DNA of 22,076 nt from Chloroflexota bacterium (lineage in GTDB: Bacteria > Chloroflexota > Anaerolineae > Aggregatilineales > UBA2796). The position numbers and the translations under genes were made by a program. The stretch is from NCBI GenBank assembly GCA_003695215.1, contig RFIM01000148.1:1-22076 (forward strand), in the 5' to 3' direction. Of this stretch, positions 1 through 7,572 are shown in pieces (the first letter of the stretch is position 1; the number at the start of each line of letters is the position of its first letter). The notes beneath the pieces are model-generated. The model was not told where the DNA came from, searched no databases, and saw nothing but the letters and a program-made list of their open reading frames with translations.

Positions 1-305
1 GCCGTCACAATGGCATCAGCTTGACCGTCGCGCACTAGCTTCATGCCGACCAGCATGGACGAGTCGGGCTTTTGGCGCGCCGTTTGCGTCGGATTATCGC
101 ACATATCGACGTGCTGGCTGGCGTGGACGATTTCAATTGGCAGGCCTTCGGCTTTGTGCTTGCTCAGCTCCTGGGCGATGCGCGTTTGGTCGCCGACGAG
201 GATGAGCCGATCCGTCGGGCTGAATTCGCGGGCGGCCATCACGGCGCCTTCCACATCCGGCTGAGGGTAATTATCGCTGCCCATGGCATCGACTACGATT
301 CGCAT
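1..305 (-). CDS. plsX: Phosphate acyltransferase PlsX, N-terminal part (cut by window edge)
   Basis: Read leftwards from an ATG at 305 the frame stays open to the window edge, giving the first 101 residues. They begin MRIVVDAMGSDNYPQPDVEG, the signature start of PlsX, followed by a GD motif after a hydrophobic strand (LILVGD) and a stretch DNPTQTARQKPDSSM where PlsX usually has D(N/E)P...R.K.DSSM. PlsX makes acyl-phosphate from acyl-ACP for the PlsY step of phosphatidic acid synthesis and works at the inner membrane face. A GGAG lies about 10 nt before the ATG. It is divergent from the membrane EEP gene at 459. The catalytic C-terminal two thirds lie outside the window, so intactness cannot be judged. 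Confidence 0.93.
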   Translation of the reverse strand, partial: MRIVVDAMGSDNYPQPDVEGAVMAAREFSPTDRLILVGDQTRIAQELSKHKAEGLPIEIVHASQHVDMCDNPTQTARQKPDSSMLVGMKLVRDGQADAIVT

Positions 306-343
306 AGCGTGGCTGCTCCAACTTGGCAAAACTGTTTCTGCAT

Positions 344-371
344 ATTATGGGCAACTTTGATTCTACCACAA
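344..371 (-). promoter_or_regulatory. Possible plsX promoter
   Basis: On the minus strand TTGTGG (371-366) and CATAAT (349-344) are separated by 16 bp, about 40 bp before the plsX ATG. The -35 matches the consensus only in TTG, so this is tentative. It abuts the rightward promoter at 373. Confidence 0.35.
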
Positions 372-372
372 C

Positions 373-401
373 TTGACAGAGCGCATATGAGCGAATACCA
401 T
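373..401 (+). promoter_or_regulatory. Sigma-70-like promoter for the membrane EEP gene
   Basis: A perfect TTGACA (373-378) is followed after 17 bp by TACCAT (396-401, four of six matches). Predicted transcription start is near 408, leaving a leader of about 50 nt before the ATG at 459. Confidence 0.6.
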
Positions 402-458
402 AGCGGCGTTGCCACTTGCGCTTTGAATAACACTTGCTAGGAAATTGCGATACGCGCC

Positions 459-2489
459 ATGAACACTTCGCGAAGTGATTTGTTCCGCCTGCTGGAGGCG
501 GCGCTAGTGGCGCTCTTTTTTGTGCAAGGCGTGCGTTTTTTGTACAGCACGCTCTACGCACATCTCAACAGCGCCAATCTAGTGGCGCTGACCGTTGATA
601 GCGCCGCGCTGGCTAATCAGAGCGGCGTAGTGATGCCTGAGACGCTGCAGAATGAACTGCTCGCGCTTGGCGCAGCAGCGCTGTTGCCTTTTCTAGCGCC
701 GCTTTTGGGCAGAGTCTGGTTTGGGACGCTGATCGCCGCAGCGCTTGTGGCTGCAGGGCGTGTTTTCATGACGGCGAATGGCGGCACCTTGTTGGGCGTA
801 GCAGGCGCGTCAGTGGCAGTTGGGGCCGCGCTCTTACACATGGCGATCAGCCTTGGCAGGCATCCAAACATCTTTCCGCCAAGCATGGCGCTTGGCTTCG
901 CCGCTGATGGCTTGATTCGGCTGATCGATCACACTGCCGATCTGACTTGGCAAGCTGCCTACCTGGACCTGCAGACGGCGCTCTCGCTCGGTTTGTTCAT
1001 TTGCGCGCTGTTGGCAATTGTTTTTGGCAGCCTGACACGACAAGGCGTCACCAATCAGGCGACGCTCAACTTCAGCAGCGCGCTGGCTATTGGCGGCTTG
1101 TTCTACCTTGAGTTCGCCGTGCTAGGCCTGCCGAACGCCGTGGCGCGGCGCGCTAACGTAGAGTACACCTTCGCTGCGCCGTTCTTGGCGGCTGCCACGC
1201 TCTTGCCAACAGCGCCGTTAGTGCGCGCTGCGGCGCGTGGCTTCATCCTGATGTTCGATGGGCGCTATCGCGGCTGGGTCTGGGCATTGACCATCGGCCT
1301 GCTGCTGACGGTCGGCTTTCGTTTTGAAGGCATCTTGGCAGTAGTGGCCTTGTGCGGCGCGCAGTTCATGCTCACCTTGCTGTGGTGGTGGGCCGTTCAG
1401 CCTTCAGACGGCAAGTGGCGTTTCAGCCTGGCTGCACTGAACTTGGCAATCGCCGTGCTGGTCTTCCTTGCTTTCTCAGGCGCAGATTATTTGACCTTCG
1501 AGTATGCCTTTGTGCGCGGCCTGCCAGAGCCTTTAGGCAGCTTGCTGCGCGGCCTGCGCGGCTTGGGCCTGCTCGTGGCAGTGGTCGCGGTCATTTTTGC
1601 AGCTTTACCGCTGATCGCGGCGCGGCGGCGCGTGGCATGGCGCGGCGGCGCCTTCCGCCAGACGCTAGGCGGCATGGCCTTGAGCGCGCTAGGCGTAGCA
1701 CTAGCGCTCAGCTTGCCACGCGCCTTCGTCTTGCAGCCGCCGCTGGATTCGACTTCGCTGCGCGTTGGCACCTTGAATTTGCGCGGCGGCTATAGCTTGT
1801 ACTTCGGCTCTGATTTGAACGCCACGGCTGAGGCGATTCGGCGCAGCGGTGTGGATATCCTGCTGCTACAAGAAGTTGAGACAGGGCGGCTGGTCAGCGG
1901 CGGTGTGGATCAAGTGGCCTGGCTGGGGCGCACCTTGAACATGAATGCTGTCTACCTGCCGATTGTGGAAGGCATGCAAGGCCTGGCAGTTCTCTCGCGC
2001 TTGCCGATTGTGCAGAGCAGCAGCGCGGAACTGAGCGCCATCAGCAAGGCGACAGCTGTACAATTCGTCCAGCTGCGCAAGCCGAATGGCTTGCCGCTGG
2101 ATATTTACAATGCGCAGCTCAGCTTGATCTTCCGCAGCGATGCCTTCAGCGTTGAGCAGCTAGAAGCCGATCAGGCGCGCCAGATTCAGGAGATTCTGGC
2201 CTTCATGCTTTTGAATCGCAGCCAGGCCAACGCGCTGATCCTTGGCGGCACCTTCAATCACGTGCCTAAGACCGATGTGTACCTGTTCTTGAGCCAGCCG
2301 CCGCAGAATTTCATCGATCCCTTCGCCGATTTCCCTGAGGAGCGCGCTGTGACGCGCCGTTTGGTCAACGAGCCTGCTGTGCGCGTCGATTATTTATGGC
2401 TGCGCAATGTGCGCCCCTTGGAAGTCGGCATCACGCCCATGCCGTTCTCCAGCCACGATATGCCTGTGGTCAAAATTGCGCTGAATTAG
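459..2489 (+). CDS. Polytopic membrane protein with C-terminal EEP (endonuclease/exonuclease/phosphatase) domain
   Basis: 676 residues. Residues 10-425 are strongly hydrophobic and contain roughly ten or more membrane helices. From residue 434 a soluble EEP fold begins: TLNLRGG (metal-site Asn region), LLQEVE with the metal-binding Glu at 472, GLAVLSRLPI, GTFNH at 597-601, RVDYLWL, and SSHDMPV at 664-670 at the end. In active EEP enzymes the last two motifs read GDFN and SDH. Here Thr598 and Ser665 stand where the catalytic Asp residues should be, so hydrolase activity is doubtful although Glu472, Asn600 and His666 remain. Family members include nucleases, sphingomyelinases and inositol phosphatases. 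Several membrane helices followed by EEP recalls the eukaryotic lipid remodeller Cwh43. No strong Shine-Dalgarno precedes the ATG. The next gene starts 9 bp later. Molecular role is unknown. Confidence 0.85.
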   Translation: MNTSRSDLFRLLEAALVALFFVQGVRFLYSTLYAHLNSANLVALTVDSAALANQSGVVMPETLQNELLALGAAALLPFLAPLLGRVWFGTLIAAALVAAGRVFMTANGGTLLGVAGASVAVGAALLHMAISLGRHPNIFPPSMALGFAADGLIRLIDHTADLTWQAAYLDLQTALSLGLFICALLAIVFGSLTRQGVTNQATLNFSSALAIGGLFYLEFAVLGLPNAVARRANVEYTFAAPFLAAATLLPTAPLVRAAARGFILMFDGRYRGWVWALTIGLLLTVGFRFEGILAVVALCGAQFMLTLLWWWAVQPSDGKWRFSLAALNLAIAVLVFLAFSGADYLTFEYAFVRGLPEPLGSLLRGLRGLGLLVAVVAVIFAALPLIAARRRVAWRGGAFRQTLGGMALSALGVALALSLPRAFVLQPPLDSTSLRVGTLNLRGGYSLYFGSDLNATAEAIRRSGVDILLLQEVETGRLVSGGVDQVAWLGRTLNMNAVYLPIVEGMQGLAVLSRLPIVQSSSAELSAISKATAVQFVQLRKPNGLPLDIYNAQLSLIFRSDAFSVEQLEADQARQIQEILAFMLLNRSQANALILGGTFNHVPKTDVYLFLSQPPQNFIDPFADFPEERAVTRRLVNEPAVRVDYLWLRNVRPLEVGITPMPFSSHDMPVVKIALN

Positions 2490-2497
2490 GTGAAGCC

Positions 2498-3625
2498 ATG
2501 CGCGTGGCGCTTTACACTGAGACCTTTCTGCCCAAGATAGATGGCATTGTGCGCGTCGTCTGCCTGACGCTGGAGCATTTGCAGCGGCGTGGCATCCAGG
2601 CTGTGGTTGTTGCGCCTGAGCAGGGCATGCGCGAGTACGCAGGCGCGCCTGTGATCGGCGTGCCATGCGTGCGCAATCCCGTCTACCCTGAAGGGCGGAT
2701 CGGCTTTCCCAGCTGGCAAGTCTACCGCAAGGTCAAAGCCTTTGCCCCTGACCTGATCCACAGCTTTCATCCTGTCAATATCGGCATGATGGGCGTTGTG
2801 CATGGGCACTGGCTGCATAGGCCGATCCTCTCTTCTTTTCATCTGGACATTGCGCATATGGCTGCGCACTATGGTTTGCCGCTCTTGGGCAAGGCCTTGC
2901 GCCTGCTAGTGACCTACGGCTTCAATCAGAGCGACTACAGCCTGGCGCCTTCAAGGCTGATACAGGCGAAGATGCGCGCCGAAGGCGTGAAGCGCGTTGG
3001 TTGGTGGCAACGCGGCGTGGACGCTGAGCAGTTTCATCCGCGCTTTCGGCGCGAAGAAGTGCGCGCTGCGCTCAGCGATGGGCATCCTGAAGACGTGCTG
3101 CTGCTGTACGTCGGGCGCTTGGCGCCTGAGAAGAACCTTGAGCAGCTGCGCGCCGTGCTGGAGCGCGTGCCGCACACGCGCTTGGCGTTCGTCGGCGGTG
3201 GGCCGCAGCGCGAGGCGCTTGCGGCGCACTTCGCAGGCTTGCCTGTTCACTTTGCAGGCTATCGCACAGGTCGCGGCTTGGCAGAGGCCTATGCCAGCGC
3301 CGATTTGTTCGTCTTTCCGTCCGCCTTCGAGAGCTTCGGCCTGGTGATCCTGGAGGCCATGGCTTCAGGCTTGCCAGTGATCTCGACGCGAGTTGGCGGC
3401 GCCACAGACATGATCGCAGAAGGCGTCAACGGCTTCACGGTCGAGGTCGGCGATGTCGAGGGCATGGTCGAGGCGGTCAGGTATTTCGCCTGCCAGCCTG
3501 AGCGGCTGCAGGCCGCCAAACGCGCCGCGCGCGCGCGCGCCGAGCGCCTCGATTGGTCGGTCATCATGGATGCGCTGATCGATTGCTATCGGGCGCTGAT
3601 CCGCGGCGAGCAGCCGCCTTTGTAG
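2498..3625 (+). CDS. GT4 glycosyltransferase, SqdX/MgtA-like
   Basis: 375 residues from ATG 2498; AGGTGA lies at 2487-2492. A longer in-frame reading from 2396 overlaps the previous gene heavily and lacks support. The N-terminus MRVALYTETFLPKIDGIV closely resembles the lipid-directed GT4 group (sulfoquinovosyl transferase SqdX, mannosyltransferases MgtA/PimB). The GT-B second half shows LLYVGRLAPEKN (Arg207, Lys212), FVGGGPQ and the E-x7-E motif ESFGLVILE (Glu278, Glu286). It probably transfers a sugar from a nucleotide donor to a lipid acceptor on the cytosolic membrane face. It follows the membrane EEP gene by 8 bp, so they are likely co-transcribed. Donor and acceptor cannot be read from sequence. 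Confidence 0.9.
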   Translation: MRVALYTETFLPKIDGIVRVVCLTLEHLQRRGIQAVVVAPEQGMREYAGAPVIGVPCVRNPVYPEGRIGFPSWQVYRKVKAFAPDLIHSFHPVNIGMMGVVHGHWLHRPILSSFHLDIAHMAAHYGLPLLGKALRLLVTYGFNQSDYSLAPSRLIQAKMRAEGVKRVGWWQRGVDAEQFHPRFRREEVRAALSDGHPEDVLLLYVGRLAPEKNLEQLRAVLERVPHTRLAFVGGGPQREALAAHFAGLPVHFAGYRTGRGLAEAYASADLFVFPSAFESFGLVILEAMASGLPVISTRVGGATDMIAEGVNGFTVEVGDVEGMVEAVRYFACQPERLQAAKRAARARAERLDWSVIMDALIDCYRALIRGEQPPL

Positions 3626-3632
3626 CCAGGCG

Positions 3633-5192
3633 CTATTCCCACTCCACTGTGGCAGGCGGCTTGGTGGTGATATCGTATACCACGCGATTGACGCCTTGCA
3701 CCTCGTTGACGATGCGCTCGCTGATGCGCGCCAGGACCTCATATGGCAGGCGCGCCCATTGCGCCGTCATGAAGTCTTCGGTCTGCACAGCGCGCACAGC
3801 GATAGTCTCTTGATAAGTGCGTCCATCGCCCATCACGCCAACGCTGCGCACAGGCAACAACACAGCGAAGGCTTGGGCAGTCTCGCCACGCAAGAGATTG
3901 GCGCGTCCTAGCTCCTCAAGGACAATAGCGTCAGCGGCGCGCAGGCGTGCCAGGCGCTCGAAGGTCACTTCGCCCAGGCAGCGCACTGCCAAGCCAGGCC
4001 CTGGGAACGGTTGCCGCCACACGAGCGAATCGGGCAAGCTGAGCTCTGTGCCGATCTGCCGCACCTCATCTTTGAAGAGGTAGCGCAGCGGCTCCACCAG
4101 CTCGAAGGCCAAGTCGGGCGGCAAGCCGCCGACATTATGATGCTTCTTGATGGTGCGCGCCGCCGAGCCCGGGCCGCCGCCCGACTCGATCACGTCGGGA
4201 TAGATAGTGCCTTGCGCCAAGAATCTCACCTGGCCCAGCTTGCGCGCCTCAGCTTCAAAAGTGCGGATGAACTTCTCGCCGATGATCGCCCGCTTTTGCT
4301 CAGGCTCGGTCACACCTGCTAAGGCTGCCAGGAATTCTTCGGTCGCCTCGACAGCGACCAGGCGCATGTGCCGCTCGCGCTGGAAGGTCTGTATCACTTG
4401 CTCAGGCTCGCCTTGGCGCAATAGCCCTGTGTTGATGAAGATGCAGGTGAGCTGATCGCCGACAGCGCGCTGCAGCAGCGCAGCCGCAACAGCCGAGTCG
4501 ACGCCGCCACTCAAGCCCAGGATCACGCGCTCAGCGCCGATCTGAGCGCGCAAGGCCGCCACGCTCTCCTCAATGATCGCCTTTGGCGTCCAATCGGGCG
4601 TGCAGCCACAGACATGCACTGCAAAGTTACGCAGAATGGCTGCGCCGTGCGGCGTGTGCGTCACTTCAGGGTGAAACTGCACGGCATAGCGGCGCTTGCT
4701 CAGATCGCCCATAGCGGCGTAAGGCGCGTTCGGCGTGCTGCCAAGCGCCTGCCAGCCTTCGGGCAACTTTTCGATGCGATCGGCGTGGCTCATCCACACG
4801 ACTAGCTGCTCGGGCAGATCGCGGAAGAGCGGGCACGGCACGATTGCCACTGTGGCAGCGCCATACTCGCGCTGGGCCGCACCGCTGACCGCGCCGCCAA
4901 AGCTGTGTGCCAAGAGCTGCATGCCGTAGCAAATGCCCAGAATCGGCAGCTCAAGCGTGCGCAGATAAGCGGGCAGTTGTGGCGCGCCTGCCTCATAGAC
5001 GCTGTATGGGCTGCCGCTCAAGATAATGCCGCGCGGCGCGCTAGCAAGCACTTCTGATTCAGGCGCGTTGGGCGCGAAGATTTCGCTGTAAATGCGCTGC
5101 TCGCGCAGGCGCCGCGCGATCAGCTGCGTGTACTGCGAGCCGTAGTCTAAAATGGCAATGCCGCCACTGTGAAAGGCGCGCCTTTTACTCAT
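3633..5192 (-). CDS. guaA: GMP synthase (glutamine-hydrolysing)
   Basis: 519 residues from the ATG at 5192, the usual length for GuaA. It makes GMP from XMP, ATP and glutamine. The N-terminal class I amidotransferase has ILGICYGMQ (nucleophile Cys88) and QFHPEVTHT (His174, Glu176). The ATP pyrophosphatase domain has the PP-loop LGLSGGVDSAV (SGGVDS 228-233), and the protein ends in TKPPATVEWE, the conserved GuaA terminus. The frame continues upstream of 5192, but the family start and the overlap with xpt fix the ATG. Its start overlaps the end of xpt by 8 bp, so translation is likely coupled. It converges on the GT4 gene with only 7 bp between stop codons and no hairpin terminator visible there. 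Confidence 0.97.
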   Translation of the reverse strand: MSKRRAFHSGGIAILDYGSQYTQLIARRLREQRIYSEIFAPNAPESEVLASAPRGIILSGSPYSVYEAGAPQLPAYLRTLELPILGICYGMQLLAHSFGGAVSGAAQREYGAATVAIVPCPLFRDLPEQLVVWMSHADRIEKLPEGWQALGSTPNAPYAAMGDLSKRRYAVQFHPEVTHTPHGAAILRNFAVHVCGCTPDWTPKAIIEESVAALRAQIGAERVILGLSGGVDSAVAAALLQRAVGDQLTCIFINTGLLRQGEPEQVIQTFQRERHMRLVAVEATEEFLAALAGVTEPEQKRAIIGEKFIRTFEAEARKLGQVRFLAQGTIYPDVIESGGGPGSAARTIKKHHNVGGLPPDLAFELVEPLRYLFKDEVRQIGTELSLPDSLVWRQPFPGPGLAVRCLGEVTFERLARLRAADAIVLEELGRANLLRGETAQAFAVLLPVRSVGVMGDGRTYQETIAVRAVQTEDFMTAQWARLPYEVLARISERIVNEVQGVNRVVYDITTKPPATVEWE

Positions 5193-5760
5193 CGGCAAAG
5201 ACAATCCGTCCGTCCTCCATGTTGGTGATGACCACAAGCGACTCAATGCGCACGCCAAACGGCTCCAGCACCTGCCGACCGTTCTCAAAGGTCTTCTCGA
5301 CGATGCAGGCCACGCCGACGACTGTGCTGCGTGCGCTGCGCACGATCCGAATCAAGCCTTTGAGCGTGCGCCCTGAGGCAAGAAAGTCGTCAATGATCAA
5401 GATGCGCTCGTTAGCGGGCAAAAATTCAGCTGAGACCAGCAGGTTGACTTCCATACCTTTGGTGTGCGATGGCGCCGTCTCCAAGTAGACAGGCCCGTAC
5501 ATGGTCACAGGCTTGACTTTGCGCGCATACACCAGCGGCACGCCCAGCGCATAGGCTGTGGCAAAGGCAGGCGCAATGCCGCTGACCTCTGCCGTCAAAA
5601 TGCGCGTGACGTTCTCATCGCGGAAGCGGCGCGCAATTTCCTCGCCACAGCGCATGATCAGGCGCGTATCCACCTGATGGTTCAGCAAGCTATCGATCTT
5701 GAGAATGCCATCGCCAAGGTTCTGCCCTTCAGCGCGGATGCGTTCTTGCAGTTCCTTCAT
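5185..5760 (-). CDS. xpt: Xanthine phosphoribosyltransferase
   Basis: 191 residues from ATG 5760, which has GGAAAG six bases upstream; a TTG at 5781 would add seven residues. The order of motifs matches Xpt: LQERI..EG, ILKIDSLLNHQVD near residues 20-31, TAEVSGIAPA near 57-66, the PRPP-binding LIIDDFLASGRT (121-132), and VEKTFENGR. B. subtilis Xpt is about the same size. It converts xanthine plus PRPP to XMP, the substrate of the overlapping guaA, so the pair is a xanthine-to-GMP salvage module. The predicted leader is only about 30 nt, too short for the guanine riboswitch found before xpt in Bacillus. Confidence 0.93.
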   Translation of the reverse strand: MKELQERIRAEGQNLGDGILKIDSLLNHQVDTRLIMRCGEEIARRFRDENVTRILTAEVSGIAPAFATAYALGVPLVYARKVKPVTMYGPVYLETAPSHTKGMEVNLLVSAEFLPANERILIIDDFLASGRTLKGLIRIVRSARSTVVGVACIVEKTFENGRQVLEPFGVRIESLVVITNMEDGRIVFADE

Positions 5761-5799
5761 CTCAAACTTTCCATGTGCCAAGAAGCTGCTTCGCGCTCG

Positions 5800-5829
5800 A
5801 TCTTAAGCGCAGAGCGGCGATTCAGTCAA
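5800..5829 (-). promoter_or_regulatory. Promoter for xpt-guaA
   Basis: On the minus strand TTGACT (5829-5824) and TAAGAT (5805-5800) are 18 bp apart. Predicted start of transcription is near 5793, about 33 nt before the xpt ATG. Confidence 0.55.
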
Positions 5830-5857
5830 CCTGCAGCCGTGCCAAGGGCGCGGGCCC

Positions 5858-5895
5858 TGAACAGGACGCGCAAAATGCGGTAAACTCTCCGCATT
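5858..5895 (+). promoter_or_regulatory. Candidate promoter with inverted repeat before the TyrRS gene
   Basis: TGAACA (5858-5863) and TAAACT (5881-5886) are 17 bp apart, four of six matches each. The -10 sits in the loop between a perfect 7-bp inverted repeat, AATGCGG (5874-5880) and CCGCATT (5889-5895), an arrangement that could serve as an operator. Function is inferred only. Confidence 0.4.
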
Positions 5896-5930
5896 CCTAT
5901 CCACGAGCAACTTGAAGGTCAGAAAGCGCC

Positions 5931-7079
5931 ATGAGCGAAACGTCATCTCTGAGCATCGAGCAACGCGCGGCGCTGATCACGCGCAACCTTGAGGAAGTGA
6001 TCGGCGCTGAGGAAATTCCTGCCCTGTTGGCGCAGGCTATGCCGCTACGCCATTACATCGGCTTGGAAATTTCTGGCAAGCTGCATCTGGGCACCGGCTT
6101 GATGTGCATGCAGAAGGTGCGCGATTTGCAGCGCGCAGGCGTGCATTGCATCGTCTTCTTGGCTGATTGGCACACTTGGATCAACGATAAGCTCGGCGGC
6201 GACCGCGAGCGGATCAAGCGCGTTGCAGTTGGTTATTTCAAGGAAGGCTTGAAGGCGTCTTTGGCGGCGCTCGGCGGCGATCCTGAGGCGCTCGAATTCG
6301 TGCTTGGCTCAGAGCTCTACCATCATAATGACGCCTACTGGGAGACCTTGATCGAGGTTGGCAAGAATACCACGCTCAATCGCATCTTGCGCAGCATCAG
6401 CATCATGGGGCGCAATGAAGGCGAGAGCATTGATTTCGCCAAGCTAATCTATCCGCCGATGCAAGTGGCCGATATTTTCATCCTGCGCGCCAACATCGCG
6501 CATGGCGGCATGGATCAGCGCAAGGCGCACGTGATCGCGCGCGACGTGGCGAACATGCTGACGGTCGCGCCGCTGCGTGATGCGGCAGGCAAGGTCATCA
6601 AGCCTATCGCCATTCATCATCACTTGCTGCTCGGCCTGGATAAACCGCCACAGTGGCCTGTGGACGCCGAGAAGCTCCGTGAGCTGCGCACCGCCATGAA
6701 GATGAGCAAATCCAAGCCGCGCTCGGCCGTCTTCATTCACGATTCGCCTGATGAAATTCGCGCCAAGATGCGCAAAGCCTTCTGCCCGCCGCCTTCAGAT
6801 GGCGTCGCCTTCAACCCTGTGCTGGATTGGGCTGAGCACCTGATCTTCCGCAATGAGCAGACGCTCTTCGTGCCGCGCACGCCCGAGAACGGCGGCAATG
6901 TGACTTTCGAGAGCTACGAGGCGCTTGTGGCCGCCTACAGCGACGGCAGTCTGCATCCGATGGACTTGAAGAATGCGTTGAGCGAGGCACTGATCGCGCT
7001 CTTGGAGCCCGTGCGCAAGCATTTCGAAGCGCATGCTGAGATCAAGGCGATGTGGACTGAGCTGGAGGCGATGTTGTGA
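5931..7079 (+). CDS. tyrS: Tyrosyl-tRNA synthetase, archaeal/eukaryotic type
   Basis: 382 residues, a class I synthetase. It lacks the C-terminal S4-like domain of ordinary bacterial TyrRS and matches the archaeal enzyme instead. Visible motifs are YIGLEISGKLHLGT (Tyr42; HIGH-like HLGT 52-55), VFLADWHTWIND, LIYPPMQVADI (Tyr174, Gln178, Asp181), GGMDQRK (Gln196), KMSKS (257-261), DSPDEIRAKMRKAFCPP and LHPMDLKNA. The Tyr, Gln, Asp and Gln residues correspond to the tyrosine pocket of the Methanocaldococcus enzyme, so tyrosine rather than tryptophan is the likely substrate. The KMSKS loop is preceded by a stretch of about 20 residues more than in the archaeal enzyme. GAAGGT lies 11 nt before the ATG. 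Archaeal TyrRS reads C1:G72 in tRNA-Tyr, so the host tRNA or a second TyrRS matters. Whether it is the only TyrRS cannot be told here. Confidence 0.9.
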   Translation: MSETSSLSIEQRAALITRNLEEVIGAEEIPALLAQAMPLRHYIGLEISGKLHLGTGLMCMQKVRDLQRAGVHCIVFLADWHTWINDKLGGDRERIKRVAVGYFKEGLKASLAALGGDPEALEFVLGSELYHHNDAYWETLIEVGKNTTLNRILRSISIMGRNEGESIDFAKLIYPPMQVADIFILRANIAHGGMDQRKAHVIARDVANMLTVAPLRDAAGKVIKPIAIHHHLLLGLDKPPQWPVDAEKLRELRTAMKMSKSKPRSAVFIHDSPDEIRAKMRKAFCPPPSDGVAFNPVLDWAEHLIFRNEQTLFVPRTPENGGNVTFESYEALVAAYSDGSLHPMDLKNALSEALIALLEPVRKHFEAHAEIKAMWTELEAML

Positions 7080-7552
7080 GCATGACACAAGAGACCTTCA
7101 ACGAAAGCGGCGCGCTCTTGGTCTTTTTGATCAATCTGGGCGCGACACTAGCGATGTTCGGCGTGATCCTGGTCATCCAGATCGTCCACTATCCGCTCTT
7201 CAGCCGTGTCGGCGCCGAGAACTTCCGCGCATATGAGGCAGCGCACACCGCATTGATCACGCTCGTGGTCTTTCCGCTGATGCTGGCCGAGCTGATCACA
7301 GCGCTGCTGCTGGCTTTGCAGCCGCCGCGCTCTGTGCCTTCGCTGGCAGCCTGGATCGGCTTGGCGCTAGTCGGCGTGACGTGGCTCTCGACGGCTTTCA
7401 TCCAAGTGCCACTGCATGGCAGGCTCTCAGCAGGCTTTGACGCCAGCGCGCATCAGGCGTTGGTGGCCACCAATTGGCTTCGGACGATCGCTTGGTCGCT
7501 GCGCGCTGTGCTAGTCTTGTGGATGGTATGGCGCATTCTGGAGACTCGCTGA
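7076..7552 (+). CDS. Small four-helix membrane protein, unknown function
   Basis: 158 residues if the GTG at 7076 is used; it lies 7 nt after GGAGG (7064-7068), a better spacing than the ATG at 7082 (13 nt). About four membrane helices are seen, near residues 12-37, 57-82, 89-110 and 133-153. The first is followed by VHYPLFSRVG and FRAYEAAHT, and the third by QVPLHGRLSAGF, with conserved-looking His and Arg residues between helices. I recall similar uncharacterised integral membrane proteins in several bacterial phyla but can name no function. Its start overlaps the TyrRS stop by 4 bp, so translation is probably coupled. Confidence 0.75.
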   Translation: MSMTQETFNESGALLVFLINLGATLAMFGVILVIQIVHYPLFSRVGAENFRAYEAAHTALITLVVFPLMLAELITALLLALQPPRSVPSLAAWIGLALVGVTWLSTAFIQVPLHGRLSAGFDASAHQALVATNWLRTIAWSLRAVLVLWMVWRILETR

Positions 7553-7572
7553 AAGGTTCCACAGGAGAGGCT

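Noticed and set aside
2396..2497. Upstream extension of the first GT4 gene
   Set aside because: It overlaps the EEP gene by about 95 bp, and both the Shine-Dalgarno and family alignment favour ATG 2498.
3523..3541. Run of alternating GC (GCGCGC...) that could be Z-DNA or a simple repeat
   Set aside because: It encodes an Ala/Arg stretch in the GT4 gene in frame and matches the local codon habit.
5761..5793. Guanine riboswitch before xpt, as in Bacillus
   Set aside because: The predicted leader is about 33 nt and shows no purine aptamer core.
5887..5930. T-box leader for the tyrosyl-tRNA synthetase gene
   Set aside because: The leader is about 40 nt and no T-box consensus (TGGNACCGCG) is present.
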